From Delphinapterus leucas (taxonomy: Eukaryota > Chordata > Mammalia > Artiodactyla > Monodontidae), in NCBI RefSeq assembly GCF_002288925.2, contig NW_022098049.1, positions 2,011,227 through 2,075,226 of the forward strand: a stretch of 64,000 nucleotides of DNA. Direction: 5' to 3'. Within the stretch, counting starts at the first letter, position 1. The number at the start of each line of letters is the position of its first letter. Of this stretch, positions 23,491-36,438 are shown piece after piece. A model generated the notes under the pieces. It made no database searches. It was given only the letters and a program-made list of their open reading frames with translations, and had not been told where the DNA came from. The translations under genes and the position numbers were made by a program.

Positions 23491-24191
23491 TAAGCACACT
23501 ACAGGAGGCTTCTAGAAAAGAAGCAGAGAAGGCTGCCCTGGAGAAAATAAGAATACTGGTATCCTACCTCAGAGGCTGATCAAATAAAAATGCTTCACAC
23601 ACTCTGATATACAGCAGGTGCCTAATTAATGCTTTTTCCCCCAGTCCCTGAAAAATTCTTTTCGGAATGAATAAATACCATTTATTTACTATTATTCTCT
23701 TTCTTTCTATCTCTCAAGCAACGTAATCAGCTGACAAGGCAAACAAGTTGAACGAAAAAGCAAAAGGGGTTAAAAATACAGAATAAGAATTTCCATGGTG
23801 TGGTTTCAATTCATCTCCTTTCATCATTACAGTGCAGTGGAGCTGAAACAGGAAAACTGCCATATAGAAATTTCTATTAGCTGACAGGCATCTCATCCTC
23901 CCTTTGAAAGTCAACTCAAAAAAGCTTAAAATCAATTTGCGGAAGCTTGCACTATTTACCTATAAAAGAGGGTTAGAGTTTAGTTGCACAACTGAGGAGC
24001 TAGGTGGCTTTGCAGTTAAAACATAATTAAAGTGAAGTCTGCCAATAAAAGAAAAAATCATGCTCTAAATGCATCCAGCACTGTAAATATAATTATATTT
24101 GAATGCTATTTTCAGTTAATCTTTCAGTAGAGAAATACGTTAAAAAAATAAATGATCAAATCCATTACACTGCCATTAAAAATGATATTCA

Positions 24192-24402
24192 GGGCTTCCC
24201 TGGTGGCACAGTGGTTGAGAGTCCGCCTGCTGATGCAGGGACACGGGTTCGTGCCCCGGTCCGGGAAGATCCCACGTGCTGCAGAGTGGCTGGGCCCGTG
24301 AGCCATGGCCGCTGAGCCTGCGCGTCCAGCGCCTGTGCTCCGCAGCGGGAGAGGCCACAGCAGGAAGAGGCCCGCGTACCGCGCAAAAAAAAAAAAAAAA
24401 AA
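24192..24402 (+). mobile_element. CHR SINE, short form
   Basis: Flanked by a gatattca duplication; A-tail of about 18 nt. Confidence 0.94.
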
Positions 24403-27210
24403 GATATTCAAAAAAGTAATTAAGGAATATGGTAAAGTATCCATTTACTGTTAAATTTTTAAAAATCAGAACAAAATTTGTATATTGATTATAAAATAAC
24501 TATGGGAAAATATGTATGCATGTGGACAAAGACTAGATGAGAACATAAAAAATGAAATTTTCACATGAGATTATGGGTGAAATTTTTTTATGTGTGTTAT
24601 TTACAAGTTTTCTTTAATATTGTTATGACATTGCTTTACTGTAAATACAACAAACAATAGTTTCAAGGCCTTAAAACTGCAAATAGACTAAAATATTTCT
24701 ATGGTCATTTGTCTCAAGCTGGAAACAAAGTTTACTTTCTATTTTTAAAGCAAAAACATGTGCTACATAAAGGTTTTTTCAGGAGGAAGAAGAATCTGAG
24801 TGTGTACAGCATTCAGGGGTATTCCAGACGTCTTTGGGGACTGCTGCCCCATGGTAGAGAAGTCAGACTGGTTCTAAGAGCCCGCAAGACCACACATAAT
24901 CTCCAGGGTGTAGATCTAGGCCAAGCCAATTTCCATGGTTCTATCTGCGCACTGGTTCTTCTCCGGAGGGTAGGATGCTCCTTAATCAATTCATGATTCT
25001 TAACTCATGAAAATAATTACATGAAATTTTCTCTGCAGAAAAGCATTTAGTGAAAGCAAAATTTATTTCATCACAGAATAAAAATCTGGAGCAGTTCTAA
25101 GAGTAGTTCTTCTTACATTGTCAGAGAGAATGTCTGTTTAGCTCTCCACTATATTCTCAGGGCCAAACAGTGCCCATTAAGGCCCCAATAATATTTGCTG
25201 GGGAAAAAACAAGCTTTAAAATATATGTGTATTGTGTATTATAACCTACATTCTACTTCATTAAGCACTCATTTATAGAGGAGCTATAAAGAACAGCTGT
25301 GCTCGCTTTACAGTACTTTCACTGGTAAAATCCTTACTAATAAAATTACCTTAGTCCCTAGAATACGAAAACATGCTCAAATATAAAACACTCTATTTAT
25401 TAAAACACAGCAATGGATATTCAACAAATATTTACCAATATCTATAATTCTACCATAACAAATCAGTTTTATGTGTGAATAGTGTATATCTATATTTGTA
25501 GACTATATAAAAATGAAACAAGGATGATAAATTCATTCAAAGAATTAGTCCTGCAGTAGAATTCAGAAGAAAAGACACAGTTCTTATAAAGATAGCAAAT
25601 GCAAATTTGAACTTAGAATCATTATTTCTCTATAAGAGAAAACTATAGTTTAATGATATTCTATATTTTTAAAGAGATTTAAAAACAGGTTCTCAATGTA
25701 ATACACTATAAAAAGTTAGTGAATTGTTTCAAATTCTATGCTTAGTGCTAAAAAAAAGTTTCAAAAATTTTATAACTAAGTAGGTCCATAGCTACACTGA
25801 ATTTCCAAGCCTCTATTTTTCTGACTGTCTTGTACTTTAAATTAAATGATTAACAGTTTATTGGCCTAGTTAGCCACAAAGGCATGTTATTTTGGTAAGA
25901 TTTTATGCGAATAAAAACAAACTTTGTTTTTAGGCCAATTCTGGGTCAAATAAGAACATTTAGAAGATAACTATGATTTTTAAGTACTGTGTTAGTTTTG
26001 ACCGAGTACCAACTAAGTAAAACTGTTCTTAGGACAACTAAAATATACAAACTAAGAATCCTTTGAAATGTGTATTTATACCTATCCTGAGAACTCTTAG
26101 GACTCTGTATTCTATTTAGTTTCACTTCTCCCTCTCTGAGTCAGAGTTCTGTTTAGCCAGCTGAAAATACTTATTTTTACATGTTCGTATTCAAACTAAA
26201 AGTTACAAATCCACCAAAATCACAGAATGCCTGAAATAATAGTAGGAACAAAGAATGATGGACTCAAATTAAAACAAATGCTATCTACCATGTTTTTTTA
26301 AAAAAAAAGGTGTCCAAGAGGATACTTTTTTTAATTACAAAATTTTTCTTTGGTCTTTACACACTTGAGGCATTTTTCAAAGCTAAAATATAAAAATATT
26401 TAGAAACAAGAGTCAAGCTCTCAAAAAAAAAAATTAAATGAGCGATTTGTCAACCCAAATTTGTACCCACAACAAACGTTTGTAAAAATTACTGTAACCT
26501 AGAATTATTACCTAAGAGATAAGTCTCAAGAAAATTGCCAAAATGGTCTCAAAATAATAAAAATTCAAGTATCAAGGTGAATACAGACGGGAGTGAATGT
26601 GATCCAAGTAACAGCATCTAAGAAACTGTGGCCAAAGATTATCTAATTTCAGAAGATCCCTTTGCTAATGCTAATTAAGGCTTAAAGGGTTAGAAACTCT
26701 ATCCTCTCTACCTGTTTTTTTTTCTACCCGAGAAAGCCAACTTTAACGCTGCTAAAGATTAAAAGAAGAATCTAAGCTGGACAGATTTCTCCTGGTAAGC
26801 TCTGACCCCAGATTTGAGAAGTGAAATGTCTTTTTGAATGGTCTCTAGGACACTAACATCCTGATGTTCTACCTTCTGCTGGCATGTAGGTCGGTATGTA
26901 ACATAATGAGAGTGATATACAAACTAGCCCTATAATGAAATCTCCTGTCTTTATTATTCAAGTTTGTGAATAGGATCCAAAAGTAATTTTCGGCTGAAAA
27001 TAATTTTCCCCTACTTTTCTCAAGGAAGTGTATTAAATCTTTCACAGACAATCTAACACAAGAATGCTATTCTTGATTCTAAGTGAGATTATCATTGAAA
27101 GGCTGAAAAGCCATTCATCTGTCCATTATCTTGCCCATTTATAAAATAAAGTAACTGTTACCTATTTCACTCAGGATATAATCATTCAATTTTTAAAAAT
27201 ACTTTGAAGG

Positions 27211-27530
27211 GGGCTTCCCTGGTGGCGCAGTGGTTAAGAATCCGCCTGCCAATGCAGGGGACACGGTTTCAAGCCCTGGTCCAGGAAGATCCCACATGCC
27301 GCAGAGCAACTAAGCCTGTGCGCAACAACTACTGAGCCTGCGTGCTACAACTACTGAAGCCCGCGTGCCTACAGCCTGTGCTCTGCAACAAGAGAAGCCA
27401 CCGCAATGAGAAGCCCGCACAGAGCAACAAAGAGTAGCCCCCGCTCGCCGCAACTAGAGAAAGCCCACGTGGAGCAACCGAGACCCAACGCAGCCAAAAA
27501 TAAATAAATAAAATTAATTAATTAATTTAA
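27211..27530 (+). mobile_element. CHR SINE, long form
   Basis: Target duplication aaaatactttgaagg on both sides; tail of taaataaat type. Confidence 0.94.
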
Positions 27531-28333
27531 AAAATACTTTGAAGGATAACAGTAATTAGTATTGGTAATGTCAACTTGTAAGAACACAAAAAATGAAAGT
27601 GAACCACCACATTAATGGTTATGGAATCTTTCCTAGTACTTTCTGGAATCATATACAATAACAATTGGACTAAATAAATATTTCCAACAGTATAGTATGT
27701 AATCTAATGCTTCTTATAAAAGCCAACTTATATCAGGTAAATAAAATATAAAAGTAATTAAGTAAAAATATATTCAAATATTTAAATAGTGGTATGCCTA
27801 ACCTAAATCAAAGTATTTAATTATTAATATCTTAAATTTTATAATTGTAATTAACTATTCTTAGAGGACTGTATACTGAAAACATATTTTCAGAAGTTGT
27901 TCTTGTAAGTCTTGAAGCATTTTTCTGGATATAGGCAAAAGAATAGTAAAATTTCTAGATCAATTTCCCCACAGAAAAGGTCTCTACCCTCATGACCTTC
28001 ATTTGTCTGTTTCACCACTATTACCACAGCACCTGGTACAGTGCCTGATACACAGTGGATGTCAGCAAATGTATTGAATAGATTGAAAAATCAATTCTAA
28101 ATATACCACATAGATTTATTATGAAGTGTGATGCTGTTTCCTTTGAAATTAAAGCAGACAATACTTCTATATTTTTCAAGTTTGAAAGTACATTTCTTGA
28201 AAAAGAGTTAAGAATATATCTGCTGCTTTTTTAAGAAAAGCTTTTAAAACTTTAGCCAAATATAGTATCACTGTATTAAGTGAGCACATTCAGTATCTGA
28301 GTTTTTACCATACCAAAACGATGAAACACATAC

Positions 28334-28450
28334 TTGCCATAGCTTCCTTCGCATTCTGTTCTTTGACACAGAAGGGTGTCCCCTCAAATTAGGAGATGTT
28401 TAGCTCAGGCCATCATTACCAACAGGTCCAAAGTACCTATCTGCCATCTC
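28334..28450 (-). other. ZHX1: Candidate ZHX1 5' untranslated exon
   Basis: On the minus strand an excellent acceptor (ttactttttttgtag before GAGATGG) and a good donor (GGCAA|GTATGT) bracket 117 nt of non-repetitive sequence. It lies between the CpG-island first exon and the coding exon, where ZHX1 is known to have untranslated exon(s). It contains a 15-codon upstream ORF beginning MADRYFGPVG in good Kozak context (GAGATGG) and ending at TAA. The call rests on splice signals and position only. Confidence 0.5.
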
Positions 28451-29356
28451 CTACAAAAAAAGTAATATCGCTTTATTATTCTAGATACGATTCAGTCTTA
28501 TTCGGAAACTTTAAGCTTATGCTTTGGCTTTTTAAAAATAAATGTAATTTTTAAAAAATTTCATTTCCTCACAGAACTTTTAAAAGAATCATCGAAATGC
28601 CAAACTCAATCTTAGTAAGAAATACAAAACTGAAAACTACACTTCAAAATATCTTTATATTTTATAAAACAACCAAGTCACTATTGTACTATTTTCAAAA
28701 AAAGTTTTCAAAAGGTGAATATATGCAGTCTATAATATGAAAGCTGAGATGAAGAAATTGGGGATTGTAAAAAATTAGTACACAAAAGTTACGATAGACA
28801 ACTTAGTTAAACTAAGAGTTGGGAGGAGGTGTGTGTTTGTATGTTTACACGTAAGCCTAGTGATATTTGTACCCTAATTTACTACATATTAATTGGAATG
28901 AAGTGGATCATTAATGCTGGGGACATGCCAATACTACTTAAATAAACTAGTGGTATTCTACCCCTAAACATATAGTATATCTAATAGAATGACTGGTGGT
29001 TATTTCATTTTTGCAAGAAAGCTACTACTGAATGGTTTTTCAATCAGTGCATTGTGAAGCATTAGATGGTACAAAATCAAGCAAACTGAAAATTCTCTGA
29101 AAACTCAGATTTGTGTCTAAAAATGTTGTGGTATATTATTCACAGTTGTTAAACCAGTCAGAAAAATTAAGTAAAAACTATAATTGTTTGTCTTATTAAA
29201 TAAAAGTAAATAATGCTTTTGAAGGGTTGAAGCATTTTTATTATTGTTCTTTAAGCAGTGAAACTCTGAAAACCATAGTGAATGAATATTAAGGAAGATG
29301 ATTTCCCTCAGTACCTTATCCTTTGATTCCTGCTATTATTACATACAACTTTTATG

Positions 29357-29980
29357 AAGAAGTTTGTTAAAACTTGGCTGGGAACTTCCCTGGTGGCGCA
29401 GTGGTTAAGAATCCACCTGCCAATGTGGGGGACATGGGCTCGATACCTGGTCCAGCAGGATCCCACACGCTGTGGAGCAACTAAGCCCGTGCGCCACAAC
29501 TACTGAGCCTGCACTCTAGAGCCCGCGAGCCACAACTACTGAGCCCATGTGCTGCAACTACCGAAACCCACGCGCCTAGAGCCTGTGCTCCACAACAAGA
29601 GAAGCCACCGCAATGAGAAGCCCGTGCACCGCAACAAAGAGTAGCCCCAGCTTGCCGCAACTAGAGAAAGGCCGCACACAGCAACGAAGACCTAAGGCAT
29701 CCAAAAGTTAAAAAAGAAAAAGAAAAAAAACTTGGCTGGGCTTGGACTCTACTTGGGAGTGGGGGTTGGTGAAAAAAGAACAATCTCACTGTATTACTAT
29801 GATAAGATTATTTATATCAGAAGTTTGTGAGTTCTATGAAACACCCCTTAAAACGTGTCATATATTAGTGATTCATCTTGAAGCTAAGGTCAGAGAAACT
29901 ATGTGCATGTTGGGATGGGTGTTGGGGTGCATGTTGATTAATGTCTACCTGCTAGAGCCAGCCTATTCTAGCATTGCTTA
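29357..29980 (+). repeat. Left arm of a large inverted duplication
   Basis: This stretch, a CHR SINE plus about 250 bp of flanking unique sequence, is repeated in reverse complement at 31311-31890. The shared unique part includes cttggctgggcttggactct, acgtgtcatatattagtgat and aggtcagagaaactatgtgc. Shared sequence continues outside the SINE as aagaagtttgttaaaa. A few short indels and scattered substitutions separate the arms. Confidence 0.9.
29381..29728 (+). mobile_element. CHR SINE, long form (in left duplication arm)
   Basis: Target duplication aacttggctgg on both sides. Longer than its partner in the right arm, which lacks about 60 bp of the central repeat-rich part. Confidence 0.93.
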
Positions 29981-30629
29981 TGAAGAGCCCACTTAAATCG
30001 AGAAATCATGTAAATATACCAGTCCTTTAGTAAAATACTTGTAGGGTAAGTTAAAGCTTAGGCTGAATAATTACACTATTTGCATGAAAAGCAAAAGAGC
30101 ATTTTCTTGGTAGACCCAGTGGAGCATCCTGTTCTGTCTGCAGCCTGGGATTCTACAATTTCATTTCCTGGTATCTCCTTGTTTGGACACTCCTTAGCCA
30201 TCCATCTACAAGATGTGGACTAGAAGAGAGGATAGGAAACAGCTGTCAAAGCGGGGAGGTTATTTTCCAAAATGAATTATTAATATTATAGGAAATTGGT
30301 AACCTATTTGAATCCATTCTTAAATCACACAGTAATTGCAAGATGTTTTCCTGAACCAGAGTCTCTGAGAAGAGCTGCCAAGACATGCAAAGGCACAAGG
30401 CAACTAGAGGAGCAACAAATGAGTTCCTCAGCATTTCTGGATGAAAAGCATACTTGCCTGATGTTAGTTCAGTTCCTGATACTGGGAGTACTTTAGGACA
30501 CCTCTCAAATTCAAAGTATCATTTTAAAATTTAGGAATAGAGTGAACTTCGAAAATTAAATAAGTCATCTCAACCATATACATTATGTAATAAAACAGAT
30601 CAGTTATTTTGGCAGTAGAGGGCGGACTG

Positions 30630-30870
30630 GAAATAAAGATGAAGAATTTGGGTTTTAGAACCAGAGTGCATGGGTTCAAGTCCCAGCTCTGTCACTTACT
30701 AGCTGTGTGGTCCCGGATAAGCCACTTAGCCTGACTGTGCCATAGCCCCGTCATCTGTAAAATGGGGCTAATGATAGTACCTATTTAATAGGGTTGCTGT
30801 AAGTATTGAAAGAAATAACACATGTAAAGTGCTTGGACTATTTCCTGGCCCATGGTAAGTCCGCAATTAG
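30630..30870 (+). repeat. MIR SINE
   Basis: Classic MIR core: gggttcaagtcccagctctg, cacttactagctgtgtg, atctgtaaaatggggctaat and a 3' part near taaagtgcttgga. It is in the spacer of the inverted duplication. Confidence 0.9.
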
Positions 30871-30964
30871 ATTTTTCTGACTCTTATTTAAGGTATTAAC
30901 TAAGTTATACAACAAAGAAAGTCTTTGTTTAAATTTTGCTAAATGTTGAGAACTAGCATAGTGT

Positions 30965-31225
30965 TCTGGGTCAGTTATACTTCAAAAAACAAACAAACTC
31001 ATAGAAAAAGAGATGAGATTTGTGGTTACTGAGGCAGGATACAGGACTGGGGGGAGGGGGGATTGGATGAAGGTGGTCAAAAGGTACAAACTTGCAGTTA
31101 TAAGATAAATAAGCACTAAGGATGTACTGTACAGCACGATAAATATAATTAACACTGTTCTATGTTATATACGAAAGTTGTCAAAAGACTAAATCCTAGG
31201 AGTTCTTATCACACACACATACAAT
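30965..31225 (+). mobile_element. L1 3'-end fragment
   Basis: The sequence ggatgtactgtacagcacgataaatataattaacac followed by aaatcctaggagttcttatc is typical of artiodactyl/cetacean L1 3' ends. It is truncated and non-coding. Confidence 0.75.
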
Positions 31226-31310
31226 TTGCTAAATGTTGAAACATTATAAAGTATTTTAAAAGTCCACAAAACAATCCATTTTATTTTCCATTTCAGACCT
31301 CTGAGCATAT

Positions 31311-31890
31311 TAAGCAATGATAGAATAGGCTGGCTTTAGCAGGTAGACATTAATCAATCATAATTTATACCCCCCACCCCAACATGCACATAGTTTCTCT
31401 GACCTTAGCTTCAAGATAAATCACTAATATATGACACGTTTTAAGGGGTTTTTCACAGAACTCACAAACTTCTGATATAAATCTTATCATAGTAATGCAG
31501 TGAGTGTTCTTTTTTTCCAACCCCCACTCCCAAGTAGAGTCCAAGCCCAGCCAAGTTTTTTTATTATTTTATTTATTTATTTATTTATTTATTTATTTTG
31601 GCTGCATTGGGTCTTCGTTGCTGTGAGTGGGCTCTTCTCCAGTTGCGGAGAGCGGGGGCTACTCTTCGTTGCAGTGTGAGGGCTTCTCATTGCGGTGGCT
31701 TCTCTTGTTGTGAAGCACAGGCTCTAGGTCCGCGGGCTTCAGTAGTTGTGGCTCGCGGGCTTAGCTGCTCCACGGCATGTGGGATCTTCCCGGACCAGGG
31801 CTCGAACCAGTGTCCCCTGCATTGGCAGGCGGATTCTTAACCACTGCGCCACCAGAGAAGCCCCCAGACAAATTTTAACAAACTTCTTTT
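31311..31890 (-). repeat. Right arm of the large inverted duplication
   Basis: It reads as the reverse complement of the left arm, with the SINE at the same place relative to the same target-site duplication (ccagccaagtt-type, mutated on the outer side to ccagacaaatt). The SINE therefore inserted before the segment was duplicated. The spacer is about 1.33 kb. Confidence 0.9.
31557..31863 (-). mobile_element. CHR SINE, long form, antisense (in right duplication arm)
   Basis: Same insertion point as the left-arm SINE (ccagccaagtt / ccagacaaatt), with an internally shorter body and a (TTTA)n tail. Confidence 0.93.
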
Positions 31891-32474
31891 TCACAATATC
31901 GGAAGGTAAAAGGGAATAAACTTAGTAAAGAAGAAAAACATAATTATGAGTGAAGTGCTTAGAAATATCAGAATATTCCTATGTCCTCTCATTCCTCACA
32001 ACAATCAAAAAAAGAGAAAGACCTTTAGGAAGGGGAAAAAGGGAGTCAGAAGTCCTAAGGGAAATATTAAATCACTAAAATTTAATGACAAAGTTATTTT
32101 ATTTTAAATGATAAATATGTATATGATATGTCTACCACTTTAATGGTTTAAATTTTTACATAAGCTTTGATAATATGATTTTTTAAAAATCTAAATTTAA
32201 AACTGAAAACAAAAATCCTGTATAAAAAGTGGTTTACTCAGTTTTTACTCCCTTGAAAAAACGTCACTCTTAAACTGCTCATATATACTTGTTTTCCGAA
32301 GTATATCACCATATTTGTTTAGACCAAAGGTACATAAGACCATCTTTATACCTTTCAAATACATTATGGGATACTGATTATATAAACTGAAAAGATTAAG
32401 TACCCTTTAAGACCAAAACCTGGCAACCTACATAAAAATTTACATAAATATTTACTTTAAAAATTTACTGTATA

Positions 32475-32675
32475 GGGCTTCACTGGTGGCGCAGTGGTTG
32501 AGAGTCCGCCTGCCGATGCAGGGGACACGGATTAGTGCCCGGGTCCGGGAATATGCCACATGCCGTGGAGCGGCTGGGCCCGTGAGCCATGGCCGCTGAG
32601 CCTGCGCGTCCGGAGCCTGTGCTCTGCAACGGGAGAGGCCACAACAGTGAGAGGCCCGCGTACCAAAAAAAAAAA
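32475..32675 (+). mobile_element. CHR SINE, short form (first of a tandem pair)
   Basis: Starts ggcttcactggtggcgcag after actgtatag. A related ttaactgtatag follows its tail and directly precedes a second SINE. Confidence 0.93.
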
Positions 32676-32686
32676 TTAACTGTATA

Positions 32687-33017
32687 GGGCTTCACTGGTG
32701 GCACAGTGGTTAAGAATCCGCCTGCCAATGCAGGGGACATGGGTTCGAGCCCTGGTCCGGGAAGATCCCACATGCTGCAGAGCAACTAAGCCCGTGTGCC
32801 ACAACTACTGAGCCTGCACTCTAGAGCCCACGAGCCACAACTACTGAAGCCCGTGTGCCACAACTACTAAAGCCTGCGCGCCTGGAGCCTGTGCTCCACA
32901 ACAAGAGAAGCCACCGCAATGAGAAGCCCTCAGCAACTAGAGAAAGCCCGCACACAGCCATGGAAGACCCAACGCAGCCAAAAAATAAATAAATAAATAA
33001 AATCTATATTTAAAAAA
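32687..33017 (+). mobile_element. CHR SINE, long form (second of a tandem pair)
   Basis: Shares the target sequence ttaactgtata with the preceding SINE and the same ggcttcactgg head variant. Confidence 0.93.
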
Positions 33018-33444
33018 ATTAACTGTATAAAACACAGATCTCCAAAATGTAAATGCAAATGTATATCCTGATTAGTAATTTAATCAGCAGCTGAGTCATG
33101 CAAATCTGGTTACTCACGGACTACAACTATTAATATATCAGAGCAACAGTATACAATCATATTAGGGAAACACTGGCTATTATTCAAAGGCTAGTGCCAT
33201 AGTTTTTTTTCCCTTCAAATAAATGTAATTTAAATTACTTTTGAAATTACACAGGATGACTTAAGAGGATTTTAAGTTAGAAAAAACTTAGACATAAAAG
33301 TGAATGTGCTATACTGGCTATTACCACAAACAGTACAATAGATATTTCTGGACACCTCCCTGAATTGACTGAATATGATATTAGATTAAAAACTAGCTTA
33401 GGCACTGAAATTTCAAAACTGTTAATATTCAAATAAATAGAGCC

Positions 33445-33654
33445 TTTTTTTTTTTTTTTTATGCGGTACGCGGGCCTCTCACTGTTGTGGCCTCTCCCGT
33501 TGCGGAGCACAGGCTCCAGACGCGCAGGTTCAGCGGCAATGGCTCACGGGCCTAGCCGCTCCGCGGCATGTGGGATCTTCCCGGACCGGGGCACAAACCC
33601 GTGTCCCCTGCATCGGCAGGCGGACTCTCAACCACTGCGCCACCAGGGAAGCCC
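33445..33654 (-). mobile_element. CHR SINE, short form, antisense
   Basis: Target duplication aaatagag on both sides; T-run at the left, ccaccagggaagccc at the right. Confidence 0.94.
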
Positions 33655-36438
33655 TAAATAGAGTCTTTTGAGCCCAAATCCACAATGCTGCAACGTACAT
33701 AAAAAGGTTATTTCCTCAGCTACACTTGTAATCATTTTAGTAATTTTAAGAGTACTTCCATTTAAGTCCCAAATATCACATTTTTGTGCCTATTTACCAT
33801 TACAAGAAGGAAAATGTATAGTATATCATAACATCACCTTTCAGTCTCAATGTGAAATATAATAACAAAAGGGAGAAAATCTCCAAAATGAGCCACTTCA
33901 CCTATGCTATCAAGTTCATTAATAAAATAATTGTAAAACTTTTTTTCACATTTATTGAAAAAAAGAACTTATAACACAAGTATCATTAAAGGTGAAATAA
34001 TTGCTGCATCATTCATGAACTGTCCTCCAATCCAGTGAAATAATCAGCTCACTATAAGGGAGAGACATCTACTAATGAGCGCTCACCAGCACAGGCACAT
34101 TTATGTTTTCAGCCTTAGCATATTTTCAAACCATCTGGCAGCAATGCCTTTCTGGTTCACCCAGCCTAATCTGGTCAGAATTGAATATAAAACTAGACCT
34201 ACGCACTTTGGGGAAACCAAAGAACAGCACACATGAATAACAATGTTCCAAACATGCAGCTCTAAACTAGTTTATACTTGAAATGTGTTTTTAAAAACAT
34301 TTCTATTGAAGACATTAAAGCTCTTTTAAAAAATACTAGAATGGTTCAAGAAATCTATATGAATCAGAGCTGTCATCAGTTACCCAAGTCTTACTTTAAT
34401 TCTTTTTTTTTTCATTTTAATCCTGATCACTAAATAAAGCATTTGAAGAGATTCTTCTACAAAAAGAGTCCTTGATAAATGAAATGCTATCAATTCTATA
34501 TTGAAAGGACCCAAGGTCTGACAACTTATTTTGCACAAAATTAGTCTGCTTAGCCCTAAAATGCTTAGAGTAAGAAGGGAAAAACTAAGAGGAAAAAATA
34601 TTCATGAAAGCCCTTTTTCTTTTATATCCTGTTACAGCATTATTGTTTTTGGCAGCACTCACATTTCTTTTGCTTAAAATCAAGAGTCAGAATTGCTACT
34701 TAAGAAATTTTTTTAAAAAATCTATGAGATGTGCTAGGGTCAGTATCTTTGTTAACACCAAATCCTGTTCATCCTCACCACTGGCATAAAAACAAACGAC
34801 TTTTTCAGGATGATTTTTCAGAAGCAAGGATAATTCACGTAGCACCATATAACACAAGTTAAAGCTTTCACACAAAGACTGAGAAACAGTGACCAATACC
34901 GACAAATCTTAAGGTGCACTCATGTACGTTATACACAAACATATACTCCAACCCAACAAATAGTCACTATTCCTGGGATATAGCTGCTTCTTCCTCCCTA
35001 ACTGGGAACTACTCTATTTCCCAATCCTGTGATTTTCCCTTTTTTGCTATCCTCTCACTCTCCAAGAGAATTGCTTCTTCGTTTCAAGTTACATGCAATC
35101 CCAACCTAAACACATTACAAATTCTCTATCAGTTAGTTTTCCTGACATTTTTTTCTCCCCACAAAGATTAGCCTCTTCTCATGTTTTTCTTTAGAGCTGG
35201 GGTGAGATGACAGAAAAGCCCTGTGGAATTCCCGTTCTGCCCAATCTCTTCCCCATATGCCTCCTCTATCCATCCCCTCTCCCGCTTCCTAATTCTCCTA
35301 CCCGAGTACTCTCACTGAAACCTGCCAGAGAGCTGGATCCTGCACTAACATAAGCTAAGGATATCCAACGGAACCTTTTTCTTCTCTTTATTTTATTTCT
35401 TTCTTTCTTGTATTTTTTAAATCTTTTTTGTTTTCCTTCTTCTTCTCCAGGGTTTTGCTTTTCCCTTACTGTTACCCACAGAGAGGTGGGGAGGGACGTA
35501 TTGAAACAAAGAATTTCAAGTCCTGTTTCCTAGAACTTTGGTGTAAATACGCAGGGAAAGAGCATCCGCCAGGGCTCTTCTTTGCTGCCATTAGACCCCC
35601 TTCCTCTCACAGCTCCTTCCTAGCCCTTCATTCCCTGCAAAGACCGGGAGGTTGTTCCCTTCAGGCCCTAAGGCTTGGAGCGGTCCATGGTCAGCCTCCC
35701 TCTCTCCCTCCTGAAAGGGACGGATAACATTTCCATTCTCTCTAATCAACTTCTCCCTAAGTCCCAGGGCTCCCTCAAAAGCTAATATAGTTCTTAAGGA
35801 CTCAGCTCTGAGTCTTGCCCCGAAATGGGTGCCCAGCCTTACCCGAAGTGAGGTACAGCCCTTCCCCGAAGGATCTCTCCGGGCTCCAACCCCAATACCA
35901 GTGCGCTCAGCTCCAGCAAGAGAATCTCTCCTGACTCTCAGGGAGACTAAGTCTCCACGAGGCCACACGCCCCTGCAGGGCAGGGCTCCCGACCTCCCCC
36001 AGGACCCTCAACATTGCTAGGGTGTTCCATCACTGCGGCGCCTGCCCCCCTTCTAGGGAGACCCAGTCCTCACTTCCTTCAACAATCCCAAGTTGCTCAG
36101 CCCTCTCGTAGGCAGGAGGGCTGAAATTTCCCCTTACAGAGCCCACCCCAGCTCCTTCCGCGGCCGCAGAGACCCCGAGAGCGCAAAGGAGGCTCAGGGT
36201 CTGTCCCCTGGCGGCGATCCCGGCCCAGGCAGGCCAGGTCCCTGCCCCTTGGACGCCCCGCGCCCATCCGCCCGGCCACCCGCCGCGCCGAGCGCGCTTA
36301 GCTCGCCGGGGTCTCTGCCCCGGGGCCGCCCTCCCCCGTCCGGCCCGCCGCGCCGGCCGCGGACTCTGCGCCGCCGGTCCCCACCCGTAGCCCCGGACGC
36401 CCTGGGCCGCTGGTCGCGGAGCCCGCTCGCGCTGCTAC

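Larger units (their letters stand above)
18766..28333 (-). other. ZHX1: ZHX1 second intron
   Basis: AT-rich intronic sequence holds CHR SINEs at 19931, 20706, 21504, 22300, 22876, 24192 and 27211, L2 near 19.4-19.6 and 23.29-23.49 kb, and MIR near 23.16-23.29 kb. The long stretch from 24.4 to 27.2 kb has no repeat I can name and no exon-like signals. L2-like 3' sequence appears at 28.0-28.09 kb. Confidence 0.6.
28451..36438 (-). other. ZHX1: ZHX1 first intron
   Basis: The intron runs from the CpG-island exon to the candidate second exon. It holds the inverted duplication, MIR and L1 fragments in the duplication's spacer, and further SINEs at 32475, 32687 and 33445. The 33.66-36.0 kb part is single-copy-looking and AT-rich, turning pyrimidine-rich then GC-rich towards the promoter. 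Confidence 0.6.
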
